From Sporomusaceae bacterium (lineage in GTDB: Bacteria; Bacillota; Negativicutes; Sporomusales; UBA7701): 45,673 bases of DNA. The position numbers and the translations under genes were made by a program. A model generated the notes under the pieces. The model did not search any database. It saw only the letters and a program-made list of their open reading frames with translations, and was not told the DNA's origin. Below are positions 32,281 to 40,836 of this stretch, one piece after another (the stretch's first letter is position 1; each line of letters begins with the position of its first letter). The stretch covers positions 1 through 45,673 of the forward strand of contig JAVKTQ010000022.1 in NCBI GenBank assembly GCA_031460455.1, in the 5' to 3' direction.

Positions 32281-35217
32281 TTAAAGGTCGCTTTCCGCCA
32301 GCGCGATAAAAAGGTCGACAAGCAGCGGATCGAACTGCGTTCCCGCGCACCGCCGGAGTTCCGCCAGAGCCGCCCCGGGCGGCATGGCCTTGCGGTACGG
32401 CCGGTCGTTGGTCATCGCGTCATACGCGTCCACGATCCCCAGAATGCGGCACGCCAGCGGAATACTTTCCCCGGCTATGCCCAGCGGATACCCGCCGCCG
32501 TTCCAGTGCTCCTGGTGCTTCAGAATCCAGTCCGCGATAGGCTCAAGATCGGGAGAAGCCTTTGCTATCCGGTAGCCGATCTCGCAATGACGCCGCATGA
32601 TGGCCATCTCCTCGTCGGTGAGCGGGCCGGGTTTGTTGAGAATGCCGTCGGGGATGCCGACCTTGCCGATATCGTGGAAATTCGCCAGCAGCCTGATATC
32701 GGCGATCGTCCCCTGCGGCAGCTGCAGGCGATGCCCCATCTTCTCCATCAGATCGCCGAGACGGTCGGCGTGGCCCTCCGTGATATGGTCGCGCTCCTCC
32801 ATAGCCTTCATCATCGTCTGCACGATCGACCCGCGGACACTTTGGCTCTGATGCAGCTTTTGGCGGTACATATTATTGTCCGCTTCCTTGAACACACTAT
32901 CCGGTCCCGCGCTGCTTGCGCCGATAGCCCAGCCGAGCGAAAGGCTTAGCGGCAAGTGGAGATGCTCCTTATTATAGGCCTCCACCGCCTCGCGGTAATA
33001 TTGGTCGAGAGCCTCCATCCGCTTCTTGGTCGGCGAATACACGATCACCGCGAACTCGTCGCCGCCGATCCGGGCGACAAAATCCGGCGTCTGTACGCCG
33101 GCCTCGAGAATAGCGGCCACCTTCTTGAGCAGCTCGTCTCCCTGGAGGTGTCCCAGAGTATCGTTGATAAGCTTCAGACCATCCACGTCGCACACGAAAA
33201 TCCCCGGCGTACCGCCTTCGCCGACCTGAGCCCGCAGCATTTCCGTCTCGAAATAGGCGCGGTTATACACGCCCGTAAGCGGGTCCCTCATCCGCAAAAA
33301 ATCCAGGCCCTCCTCCAGCTGCTTGCGGACCGTCACATCCCGCATCAGCGCCAGGCAGCGGGTTTTACCGTCGATCGTCACCGGTCCGGCGCTGACCTCG
33401 ATAATCAGGCGGTTGCCGTACCGGTCGAGCGTCTCCCGTTCGAAAAGCGGCTGCGGCCCATCCACAACCGCCCGCCGGAAGGTAGCAAGCGCCACCTCAA
33501 GATTGGCCGGTGTCGAAATCAGGATAATCCCCTGCTGCTTAAACTCCTCCTCGGTATAGCCAAACATCTCCGTCAGTCGGCGGTTGACGGACAGGATTTC
33601 CCCGCTGTCCCCGTCGCAGACCACAAATCCGTCTCCCGCGGCATGGAAAATCTCCTCCGCCGTCCGGCGGCTGTGCACCAGCTTCTCGTTGGTGGCGACC
33701 ACCTCTTCATACAGGGCGCTCAGCTCCTCGTGGGAAGCGGTCAGCTCCGTCAAGCTGCGCTGCAGCTCCTGCTCCTTCTCCAGCAAGACGGACTCCATCT
33801 TGATCCGTTCCGAAATATCGATGCCGATACCGGCGATATAAGGCTTGCCGTCGATAATCGTCCTGACCGCGGTGAAATAATACGGCGTCTTGCTGCCATC
33901 CTTGTTCTGCAGGTAAAACTCCGCGTTCGCCGCCCCTTGCTCGAAAGCATTACCGGCAGCTTCATACACGCGCTCGACAGTTTTTTCGTCGTAGCTGTAC
34001 CAATCAGCCAGCGTCCTCGTGGCCATCTCCTCGGCCGAATAACCGGTCGCCGTCTCGTGGTTCTTATTCCAGCGGACAATGCGGCCGCTATCCTCGTAAA
34101 GATACAGCAGCCCCGGCACACTCTCCAGGACGGCGCTCGAAAACGCCCGCTCGTCCGCCAGCGCGGCATAATTCGACCGCAACTCCTCCTCCGTGGACGT
34201 CAGCTCCTCATGGGCCGCCGTCAGTTCCTCGTGAGCGGCCGTCAGCTCCTCATAGCTGCCCTGCAGCTCCAGGTCGGCCAATCGCTGCCTGCGGGAGCGG
34301 ATAAGCAGCCTGCCGGTATAGATAACGATAAACAGGCTCGCGCCGCCGGCCGCCGCCAGATAAGTATCGCGGCGCTGGGCCAGCGGCAGCAGCGCCCGTG
34401 GAGAAAGTCCCACCTGCACCACGAGCGGATAGTCGGGCATCACCCGGTAGCTCATATAGCCGGTTTTGCCGAACTGCGTGCCGGGCGCATAATAAAACCC
34501 CGCCGGCCGCTTGGCCACTTCCCTAAAAAGTACCGCCTCTGAGAAATCGACGCCCGTCTCCGGCACACTGTTGCTCGCGCGGATTACCCCGTCCAGGCCG
34601 ATAAGGCGCGCAGTGTAGTTTTCGTCTAGATCCATCTGCCGGTAAAACTTCGAAAAATAATGGGGATCGATGGCCACGACGGACACGCCGGCGAAGCTGC
34701 CGTCCGGCTTATTGATGCGCTGGCTGAGGTGGACAGCCAGCGTTTTCGACAGCCGTCCGTCGAAAGGCCTGCCGATATAAGTCTGAGTGCCGCCCGCGGC
34801 CGCATGGCCGGCGAAATGGGGTACACCGGCGATACTGATAGCAGGCGGAGCCTGCAGGGTGCTGATCACAGCATACCCGGCGTCGTTGAAGATACTGGCA
34901 TGGATAAGCAAGGCATCCGGTCGCAGCTGGGCCAATAGCCTCTCCATCGCCGGCGTCACAGCTTGCTCTCTTTCGTACTCGTTCTTCATTAACAGCAAAT
35001 ACTGCTCGTGGGTCTTAATCACCGTCCGCACATGTTCCTCGAAAGCGCGGGTAAACTTATCGCCGTCGTTCCTGATCGCCTCGAGCGTTGTCCGCCGGTC
35101 ATGCTCTATCTGTAACCAGGCTGCCGTCCACACAAACATCAACAAAATTGCGCAGAAAACTACCACGGCCTTATCAGGCAGCAACCAGTCGCGAATAAAG
35201 CGTCCCGCCTTTTCCAT
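32281..35217 (-). CDS. Membrane Cache-PAS-PAS-GGDEF-HD-GYP cyclic-di-GMP protein
   Basis: A 978-residue sensor: membrane helix (about 15-35), dCache-like outer domain (37-280), second helix (about 283-305), coiled coil with the near-repeat ELTAAHEELTAAHEELTSTE, PAS (365-480), coil, PAS (525-640), GGDEF (650-810, intact GGDEF at 718-722) and HD-GYP (810-975, FHDIGKVGIPD and NGGGYP). It is a shorter paralogue of the facing protein, lacking the two GAF domains and one PAS. ATG 35217 follows GGAGGGG. It lies 46 bases after the small GGDEF gene and is likely the last gene of an operon with it and the FIST sensor. Confidence 0.92.
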   Translation of the reverse strand: MEKAGRFIRDWLLPDKAVVVFCAILLMFVWTAAWLQIEHDRRTTLEAIRNDGDKFTRAFEEHVRTVIKTHEQYLLLMKNEYEREQAVTPAMERLLAQLRPDALLIHASIFNDAGYAVISTLQAPPAISIAGVPHFAGHAAAGGTQTYIGRPFDGRLSKTLAVHLSQRINKPDGSFAGVSVVAIDPHYFSKFYRQMDLDENYTARLIGLDGVIRASNSVPETGVDFSEAVLFREVAKRPAGFYYAPGTQFGKTGYMSYRVMPDYPLVVQVGLSPRALLPLAQRRDTYLAAAGGASLFIVIYTGRLLIRSRRQRLADLELQGSYEELTAAHEELTAAHEELTSTEEELRSNYAALADERAFSSAVLESVPGLLYLYEDSGRIVRWNKNHETATGYSAEEMATRTLADWYSYDEKTVERVYEAAGNAFEQGAANAEFYLQNKDGSKTPYYFTAVRTIIDGKPYIAGIGIDISERIKMESVLLEKEQELQRSLTELTASHEELSALYEEVVATNEKLVHSRRTAEEIFHAAGDGFVVCDGDSGEILSVNRRLTEMFGYTEEEFKQQGIILISTPANLEVALATFRRAVVDGPQPLFERETLDRYGNRLIIEVSAGPVTIDGKTRCLALMRDVTVRKQLEEGLDFLRMRDPLTGVYNRAYFETEMLRAQVGEGGTPGIFVCDVDGLKLINDTLGHLQGDELLKKVAAILEAGVQTPDFVARIGGDEFAVIVYSPTKKRMEALDQYYREAVEAYNKEHLHLPLSLSLGWAIGASSAGPDSVFKEADNNMYRQKLHQSQSVRGSIVQTMMKAMEERDHITEGHADRLGDLMEKMGHRLQLPQGTIADIRLLANFHDIGKVGIPDGILNKPGPLTDEEMAIMRRHCEIGYRIAKASPDLEPIADWILKHQEHWNGGGYPLGIAGESIPLACRILGIVDAYDAMTNDRPYRKAMPPGAALAELRRCAGTQFDPLLVDLFIALAESDL

Positions 35218-35263
35218 CTAGCCCCTCCGAATCAAATTGACATAAACGCTTAAATAACGGAAG

Positions 35264-35974
35264 CTAATCCGCCTGATTGCGGTAAAACCCCCAGCCGTTG
35301 CGGCCCCGCCGCTTAACCCCATACATAGCGGCGTCGGCGTTTTTCAGCAGCGTATCGATATTCTCGCCATGGAAAGGGTAGATACTGATACCGATACTCG
35401 CGCCGATCACCAGCGACTCCCCTCTGACCCTGAAAGGCTCGCCCATCGCCGCCAGGATTTTTTCGGCCAGCTGCACCGCGGCCGCCCTTGAAACCACCTG
35501 CTCTAGCAGAACGACAAACTCGTCGCCGCCGATGCGGGCCACGATTCCCTCATCCTTTATGCAGGCCAGCAGGCGTTGGCCGGTTTCCGCCAGAACCGCG
35601 TCGCCGGCCGCATGGCCGCCGTGGTCGTTCACCGCCTTGAACCAGTCCAAATCGATAAACAGCAGCGCGACCAAACAGTGCTCCTTCTCGGCGCGGGCAA
35701 TCGCCCGGTTCAGGTACTCCTGGAACAAAACGCGGCTAGGCAGCCTCGTAAGCGCATCATAGAGAGCGAGATCCTTGTAGCGGGCTTCCGACTGCCGGAT
35801 CAACTCCCGCGACTCCTCGATCTCCGCGTTGCGGACCTTCAGCACGGCCATATGGCTCGCATTCGCCTCTTCCAGCAGAACGCGGTTAGCCTCGCCCCGC
35901 TCCACCTTCTTCTTTAAAATGCGGTTCTCCCTCTCCAGCGCCGCTATCCGCTTTTCCAAATCCGACACTTCCAC
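35264..35974 (-). CDS. Coiled-coil GGDEF diguanylate cyclase
   Basis: A 236-residue soluble protein. Residues 1-65 are a coiled coil (LEKRIAALERENRILKKK); the GGDEF domain covers about 70-232 with IGGDEF intact at 149-153 and the upstream substrate region LFIDLDWFKAVNDHGGHAAGD. It has no sensor of its own, so the coil may dock it to a partner, plausibly the FIST protein encoded just before it. The start is GTG 35974 with GGAGGT seven bases upstream, 15 bases after the FIST stop. Confidence 0.93.
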   Translation of the reverse strand: MEVSDLEKRIAALERENRILKKKVERGEANRVLLEEANASHMAVLKVRNAEIEESRELIRQSEARYKDLALYDALTRLPSRVLFQEYLNRAIARAEKEHCLVALLFIDLDWFKAVNDHGGHAAGDAVLAETGQRLLACIKDEGIVARIGGDEFVVLLEQVVSRAAAVQLAEKILAAMGEPFRVRGESLVIGASIGISIYPFHGENIDTLLKNADAAMYGVKRRGRNGWGFYRNQAD

Positions 35975-35989
35975 GCGGATACCTCCAGA

Positions 35990-37156
35990 CTAGCATTCCT
36001 CGGCCGCCCCCAGCAGCAACGTAACGAAAGTAGTGCCGTGGAATAAATACGGGCCGCCCTTTTCCAAAGGGCCAAACTCGCCGTAGCAGTAAAATCCCGC
36101 GAACGGTATCCCCGGCAAACGCGGGGCAACCGTCTGCACTTCCCTGGCCGCCTGAGTGCCCATTATCATCTTGCGGCCGGCACACGAAAAAAGCAGCGCG
36201 GCTGCCGGACGCCTGCCGGGATAAGCCGCGAGCGCCCGGCTGAGCGACTCCCCGCACGACTCGAGCAAAGTTTCCTTGTCGGCGGCGCCGATCTGCACCA
36301 TGGCCCCCTCCGGCACCCGGCCGTTGAGCGTCACCGTCCCCTTCTCCGCGTCGGAAAACGGGGCAGTCCGCACATAAAAACTGTCGCGGTCCTTCTCGTA
36401 CACTGCCAGGCAGTAATTCATAAATAAATCGTAATTGCCGGTATACTTGCGGAAATACTCCACAGCCGGCTTATCGGCGATCGAATGGAGCACATTATTC
36501 TTGGCCAGCGTCACCGGCTCCTTCGGCCCCATCGGCGAATGGCCGCCCTTGATGCCGCAGGAAAAAACCGCCGGCCCGGCAAACAGCAGCAAAACCACAC
36601 TATCGGTCAGCACCTCGCCGCCAAAAAACTGAAAAGTCTTCCGCTGCTTCGAATGCGCCGCCGAAGCCCCGCCCATCACCGGGAAAGTACGCCCCAGAAC
36701 CCCCTGGATGCCCAGGTCCACAGTCGAAACGCCGGCGTTCAGCGGGTCGGCCAGGATAACGGCGAACTTCTCCTCCCCCGCGTGGCGCTTCAGGCCAGAC
36801 CGGGCAGTTTCGGCCGCCTCCCGTCCCGCCTCCTCGCCGCGGCGGTCCGCCTCGCGACCGGCCCCCGCGCTTATCTCCACCGTATCGGAAGCGAATACCG
36901 TCAAAATCAGCGAATCCTCAGTAAACCCCATCTCCGAAGAAAGCTCGCCGTCGGTCGTGCAGCCCACCAACTGTATCGCCGGGAAAGCCCCCCTGATAGT
37001 TGACAGAATAACCGCATGCTCGTAATCGATCGAGCAGAAAATTATCCCGGCTTGCGGCTCGGCCCCGGCCAAAGAAGCCTTGACCTGATCGATGACCTCG
37101 CAGGCCGCCTCACGCGCCAGCACATCCTCGCTGTGACCCACGGCAACTTTAAACAT
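35990..37156 (-). CDS. FIST-domain sensor protein
   Basis: A 388-residue cytoplasmic protein with an N-terminal FIST domain (about 25-215; GIIFCSIDYEHAVILSTI, LVGCTTDGELSSEMG and VMGGASAAHSKQ) and a C-terminal FIST_C domain (about 225-375; FYVRTAPFSDAEKGTVTLNG and LLFSCAGRKMIMGTQ, ending GFYCYGEFGP). FIST domains are thought to bind small ligands such as amino acids and feed signalling proteins. Here it heads a minus-strand operon with a GGDEF protein and the Cache-PAS-GGDEF-HD-GYP protein, so it is probably the input of that set. ATG 37156 follows GAGGAGGAG. Confidence 0.9.
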   Translation of the reverse strand: MFKVAVGHSEDVLAREAACEVIDQVKASLAGAEPQAGIIFCSIDYEHAVILSTIRGAFPAIQLVGCTTDGELSSEMGFTEDSLILTVFASDTVEISAGAGREADRRGEEAGREAAETARSGLKRHAGEEKFAVILADPLNAGVSTVDLGIQGVLGRTFPVMGGASAAHSKQRKTFQFFGGEVLTDSVVLLLFAGPAVFSCGIKGGHSPMGPKEPVTLAKNNVLHSIADKPAVEYFRKYTGNYDLFMNYCLAVYEKDRDSFYVRTAPFSDAEKGTVTLNGRVPEGAMVQIGAADKETLLESCGESLSRALAAYPGRRPAAALLFSCAGRKMIMGTQAAREVQTVAPRLPGIPFAGFYCYGEFGPLEKGGPYLFHGTTFVTLLLGAAEEC

Positions 37157-37467
37157 CGCAAGCTCCTCCTCATCAACCCCGGGACGCTGAAAATCCGCAA
37201 TCTAAGCGACTTGCCGCCAGACGGAAAACCCCCGTTACTCGCCGGAGACGCTGTATAATATATTTAACCAAATAACGACAAATACCTCTTCTATAGCCGA
37301 CCGTATTCTCAGATATCGAACGGCGGCGGCACAGTCCGAAGGGCGGCAACAAAGCAGCCGCATTAAAACCAATGCCTCCCGGCGATTAAGCCGGAAGGCA
37401 TTTCTTAAGTGTTGCTTACTTGTGCTTTTTACCATGCTTCAGAGCAAAGGCGGTAGGCAATGCCGGG
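37157..37467. other. Intergenic region between the FIST operon start and the tctA end
   Basis: No convincing gene lies here; a 66-codon minus-strand frame at 37235-37435 has no ribosome binding site and no family look. TTGTCG...TATTAT-like sequences on the minus strand near 37258-37279 could form the FIST promoter but spacing is poor. The only clear element is the terminator at 37371-37402. Confidence 0.5.
37371..37402 (-). terminator. Terminator of the pdxA-tctB-tctA unit
   Basis: AATGCCT (37371-37377) pairs with AGGCATT (37396-37402) and, after a C/A mismatch, CCGGC with GCCGG. On the minus strand GGTTTTAAT follows. The plus strand ends in TTCTT, so it may act both ways. Confidence 0.7.
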
Positions 37468-38985
37468 TCAGGAAGGCTCCTGCTGCTTGGGCAGGCACGA
37501 CCGGCAGATTTTTATAAATAGCGGGGCGATGAAGAAAAGCATTGTTATGCACAGAAACGCCAGAGCGATCGGCTTTTGAATGAAGATCATCGGGTCGCCG
37601 TTGGAAATGTCGAAAGACTGGCGCAGCGATGTTTCCAGGCGGGGGGTGAGGATGAAGGCCATTAGGAACGGAGCCACAGGGTAATCATAGCGGTTGAAGA
37701 AATAGCCCACGGTGCCGAAGATAATCATGAGCCAGATGTCGAAATGGCTGTTATTGGCGGCGTAGGCGGATACGACGCAAATGACGATGATTATCGGCGT
37801 GAGGATCGACGGCGGGATGCGCAGCGCGTGAACCATGAGAGGGATGCTGAGGGCGGCGATTACCATGCAGACCAGATTGCCGGTGTACATGGAGGCGATC
37901 AGGCCCCAGGCAAGGTCGGGATGTTCCGTGAACAGCAGCGGGCCTGGGGAAATGCCCCACATCATCAGGCCGCCGAGCAAGATAGCGGCCGTCCCCGAAC
38001 TGGGGATCCCCAGGGAAAGCAGGGGCGCGAAGGCGCCGGCCGCTGCCGCGTTGTTGGCCGCCTCGGGAGCAGCGACGCCTTCCAGCGCCCCCTTGCCCAT
38101 ATTTTCCTTATTTTTGCCTGTCCGTTTTTCGAGGATGTAGCTTAGGAAAGATGCTGTCGTCGTGCCGGCGCCCGGCACGCAGCCGATGAAGGTTCCGAGA
38201 AAGCTGCTGATCATCGTCGGGCGGAAGATCTGCTTCATTTCCTGGATGCTTAGGTAATTGCTTTTCAGAGAAAGTTTTTCGCTGGTTTTTAACTTGTAGC
38301 CGTCTTTATTAAGTGCCATCTGGATGATTTCGTTCACGCCGAGCAGGCCGATGACGAGCGGGATGAAATCGATGCCGTTAAGAAGCTCGTTGACACCGAA
38401 CGCGAAGCGCGGCTTGCCTACAGCCAGGTCAAGACCGACGGTGGCAAGCAGAATGCCCAGACAGGTGGAAAGCAGGCCTTTGAGCGGGTCGTCGCCGAGA
38501 AGCCAGCCGATCGCCGTCATCGCCAGCAATATTACCGTTGCCATCTCGGCCGGGCCGAACGCCAGCCCCACGTCGGCAAGGATAGGCCCCATGAAAGTCA
38601 AGATGACAACACCGATGAACCCGGCGACGAACGAGGACCAGTTGGAAACCGCCAAGGCTTTGCCGGCTTTGCCTCTGAGGGTAAGCTGGTAGCCGTCCAT
38701 CGTTGTCATCACGGCCGGCGGGTCGCCGGGGATGTTTATCAGGATGGCTGTGAACGACCCGGCGTACATTGTCGAGTAGTATAAGGCCGCCAGCATGATT
38801 ATGGCGGTCGTCGGATTCATTTTGAAGGTCAGCGGCAGCAGGAGCGCGACGCCCATTACCGCGCCGATACCAGGCAGGGCGCCGATGAACATGCCCATAA
38901 CAGCGCCCGCCACGGCGGCCATGAGATTGTCGCCGGTCAAGGCGATGGCAAAGCCGTTTATCAGGTGAGTGAATATCGATTCCAT
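37468..38985 (-). CDS. tctA: Tripartite tricarboxylate transporter, large membrane subunit TctA
   Basis: A 505-residue membrane protein with about twelve hydrophobic segments, the large translocating subunit of a tripartite tricarboxylate transporter (TTT). Family regions include GALPGIGAVMGVALLLPLTF, YAGSFTAILINIPGDPPAVMT and its inverted counterpart FIGCVPGAGTTTASFLSYILEKR. TTT systems import organic acids using an ion gradient. ATG 38985 has AAAGGAGG nine bases upstream. tctB ends 16 bases before it; the matching binding protein (tctC) is on the other strand at 44397, across the regulator gene. Confidence 0.95.
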   Translation of the reverse strand: MESIFTHLINGFAIALTGDNLMAAVAGAVMGMFIGALPGIGAVMGVALLLPLTFKMNPTTAIIMLAALYYSTMYAGSFTAILINIPGDPPAVMTTMDGYQLTLRGKAGKALAVSNWSSFVAGFIGVVILTFMGPILADVGLAFGPAEMATVILLAMTAIGWLLGDDPLKGLLSTCLGILLATVGLDLAVGKPRFAFGVNELLNGIDFIPLVIGLLGVNEIIQMALNKDGYKLKTSEKLSLKSNYLSIQEMKQIFRPTMISSFLGTFIGCVPGAGTTTASFLSYILEKRTGKNKENMGKGALEGVAAPEAANNAAAAGAFAPLLSLGIPSSGTAAILLGGLMMWGISPGPLLFTEHPDLAWGLIASMYTGNLVCMVIAALSIPLMVHALRIPPSILTPIIIVICVVSAYAANNSHFDIWLMIIFGTVGYFFNRYDYPVAPFLMAFILTPRLETSLRQSFDISNGDPMIFIQKPIALAFLCITMLFFIAPLFIKICRSCLPKQQEPS

Positions 38986-39001
38986 CAGCTTACCTCCTTT
39001 T

Positions 39002-39427
39002 CTATAGCCGGATCATGCCGGTCGGAAACGGCACCTGCAGCCAGTATTCGAATATTCCCCAAACGCAGAATACAACGATAGCTGCGAAGATGGCGGAAAA
39101 CTTATAAGAATACCGACCTTGATTGACCAGCCATACGACCATAAAAAGGAAGGCCGAGGCCAGGAACCCGATGATGTAGATACAAACAGTGAACGCCACT
39201 ATCGCCGCGATGGGCAACAGGGCCCTTACGTCGACGGGCTCCGCGTTCTTATCGGCCCTGAGTATCCTGACGACGCAGAAAATGCATGTAATCGTACCGA
39301 ATATTACCGGTAGAAAGCCGGGCCCCGGCCCTTTATTCACCCAAAAACCGTACTCGAACCAGCCAGTAAACGCCCAGAAGGCGCCGACTAAACCACAGAT
39401 GAGGGCAATAATCCGATCTGCATCCAA
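39002..39427 (-). CDS. tctB: Tripartite tricarboxylate transporter, small membrane subunit TctB
   Basis: A 141-residue protein with four hydrophobic segments, typical of the small TTT membrane subunit (GLVGAFWAFTGWFEYGFW; the late FCVWGIFEYWLQVPFPTG is a TctB-like ending). It pairs with TctA in the membrane. The start is TTG 39427, six bases after GGAGGG. It lies 79 bases after the pdxA-like gene and 16 before tctA, consistent with one transcript. Confidence 0.9.
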   Translation of the reverse strand: MDADRIIALICGLVGAFWAFTGWFEYGFWVNKGPGPGFLPVIFGTITCIFCVVRILRADKNAEPVDVRALLPIAAIVAFTVCIYIIGFLASAFLFMVVWLVNQGRYSYKFSAIFAAIVVFCVWGIFEYWLQVPFPTGMIRL

Positions 39428-39506
39428 GTTTATCCCTCCATTTGGCTATGTTGCCGTTTTCAGTTGCTGCCAGTCGCGATAATCCTGCATCCAGGGTCAG
39501 TTTGCT

Positions 39507-40502
39507 TCAGCACCTCCGCTTCGCCATCTTGGCGGCCACCAGCACCGCTTGTTCCAACGCATCGGGGTTGGCCGCCCCCTTGCCGGCGATGTCAAACGCG
39601 GTACCGTGGGCCGGTGTGGTAATCGGGTATGGAAGGCCTGCCGCCACCGTCACGCCGAACTGGAAGCCCATTATTTTCATCGCTATCTGACCTTGGTCGT
39701 GGTACATGGTTACAACTGCGTTGTAATCGCCCTTGCTGGCGTTGATAAAGACCGTGTCCGACGGGAAGGGGCCGCAGGCGTCGATGTCGTTCTGCCTGGC
39801 CAGTTCGATGGCGGGGGAGATGACAACCACCTCCTCCGTCCCGCACAAACCGGACTCGCCGGCGTGCGGATTCAAGGCTGCGACCGCTATCCTGGGTTTG
39901 TCGAAGCCGACTCTGCGCAAAGTTTGATCGGCCAAGCGAATGGCGCGGACGATATTTTCGACGCTGAGGTGGGCCGATACCGCCGACAAGGGGATATGGC
40001 TTGTGACGCGCGACGTCCATAGATCGTGGAGGACGTTCATTTCCCCGTAGGGGTCGTTCCATTGCAGGTGGTGGGCCATCAAGTGCTGCTCGTCGGCAAA
40101 CTGGTGCCCGCCGGCACGGAGCGCCGCCTTATTCAGCGGGGCATAAACAAACCCGTCGAGAGCGCCTTGTTGGCACAGGTCGAGGGCCGTCAGCAGCATG
40201 TCGCCGGCGACGCGGCCGGACAGAGGGCTGAGCCGGCCAAGTTCGACAGACTCGGGGGTAAGATCGCGCTGATCGAGGAGGGGAACGCCGTCTCGCCAGG
40301 TGGCCGCTGGAACGTCGTCGATAACTTGCAGCGGGAAATTTACGCCGGCGATCTGCTGGCCTTTTTTCATGACCCGCATATCGCCGATGATAACCGGGCG
40401 GCAGGTCTCAAACAGCCGGGCTTTACTACAGAGCTTGGCGACGATTTCCGGCCCGATGCCAGCCGCGTCGCCGAGCAAGATTCCTAATACCGGTTTTGCC
40501 AT
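39507..40502 (-). CDS. PdxA-like 4-hydroxythreonine-4-phosphate dehydrogenase family protein
   Basis: A 331-residue NAD(P)-dependent metal-requiring dehydrogenase of the PdxA family. The N terminus LGILLGDAAGIGPEIVAK, the metal ligands in SHIPL and YHDQGQIAMK, and AALNPHAGESGLCG are all seen. The family includes PdxA of pyridoxal phosphate synthesis and PdxA2-type enzymes that oxidise and decarboxylate phosphorylated four-carbon acids in catabolism. The link with a TTT transporter and a sigma-54 activator suggests the catabolic role; no DUF1537-type kinase partner is in the window. ATG 40502 has AAGGAGG just upstream; the longer frame to 40544 has no binding site and would start about at the predicted transcription start. 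Confidence 0.88.
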   Translation of the reverse strand: MAKPVLGILLGDAAGIGPEIVAKLCSKARLFETCRPVIIGDMRVMKKGQQIAGVNFPLQVIDDVPAATWRDGVPLLDQRDLTPESVELGRLSPLSGRVAGDMLLTALDLCQQGALDGFVYAPLNKAALRAGGHQFADEQHLMAHHLQWNDPYGEMNVLHDLWTSRVTSHIPLSAVSAHLSVENIVRAIRLADQTLRRVGFDKPRIAVAALNPHAGESGLCGTEEVVVISPAIELARQNDIDACGPFPSDTVFINASKGDYNAVVTMYHDQGQIAMKIMGFQFGVTVAAGLPYPITTPAHGTAFDIAGKGAANPDALEQAVLVAAKMAKRRC

Positions 40503-40556
40503 GATGGCCTCCTTACAACAGATTGCTGTGCGAACAGGTGACAACTTCTTTTAATA

Positions 40557-40573
40557 TGCATGAATCGTGCCGG
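40557..40573 (-). promoter_or_regulatory. Sigma-54 (-24/-12) promoter of the pdxA-tctB-tctA unit
   Basis: On the minus strand CCGGCACGATTCATGCA has the invariant GG and GC ten bases apart and matches GGCACG and TGCA of the sigma-54 consensus. Transcription would start near 40546, 44 bases before the ATG at 40502. Confidence 0.7.
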
Positions 40574-40630
40574 AATTCAGAAAAAAGAAAAAATGCCGGT
40601 AATCAAGCAATGAAGTGCGGACAACGTTGT

Positions 40631-40690
40631 TTCGCTGGAACATATTGTTTCAATTGTTCACAAAGCTGGACATTGTTACAAATGTAACAA
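40631..40690. promoter_or_regulatory. Upstream activator sites for the sigma-54 regulator, left side
   Basis: The minus-strand sequence GTGAACAATTGAAACAA (40645-40661) matches 15 of 17 bases of the element at 42761-42777. Beside it are a partial copy (GTTTCGCTGGAAC, 40629-40641) and a perfect 8-bp palindrome TTGTTACA-AA-TGTAACAA (40673-40690). They lie 70-120 bases upstream of the -24 box, the normal range for a sigma-54 enhancer. Confidence 0.55.
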
Positions 40691-40722
40691 ATCATAATGA
40701 AAGGAAACATAATTAACAATGG

Positions 40723-40750
40723 TTAGAATATTCTGAGCCTATGCTATAAT
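40723..40750 (+). promoter_or_regulatory. Sigma-70 type promoter of the PrpR-like regulator gene
   Basis: TTAGAA (40723-40728) and a perfect TATAAT (40745-40750) have a 16-base spacer. The regulator would be made from this housekeeping promoter, which overlaps the region beside the activator sites and so could be autoregulated. Confidence 0.55.
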
Positions 40751-40756
40751 TAAAGC

Positions 40757-40836
40757 AATGGGGCTGAAAACCCCGGCACGGAGGACGGACCCCGGAAGGC
40801 TGCCATATAATACGACTGCCTCGGAGGAAGCGAGAA
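40757..40836 (+). promoter_or_regulatory. Structured leader of the regulator gene
   Basis: GGGG/CCCC (40760-40774) forms a small hairpin, GGCA/TGCC (40775-40804) can close a second one, and CTCG/CGAG (40820-40834) puts the ribosome binding site GAGGAAG in a loop. I do not recognise a known riboswitch class in it. Confidence 0.3.

Noticed and set aside
37235-37435. Minus-strand frame of 66 codons in the gap before the FIST gene
   Set aside because: No ribosome binding site, includes a terminator hairpin, and shows no family resemblance.
39507-40502. PdxA-like gene as the housekeeping vitamin B6 enzyme
   Set aside because: Possible by family, but the sigma-54 promoter and transporter context make a catabolic role more likely; kept as an alternative only.
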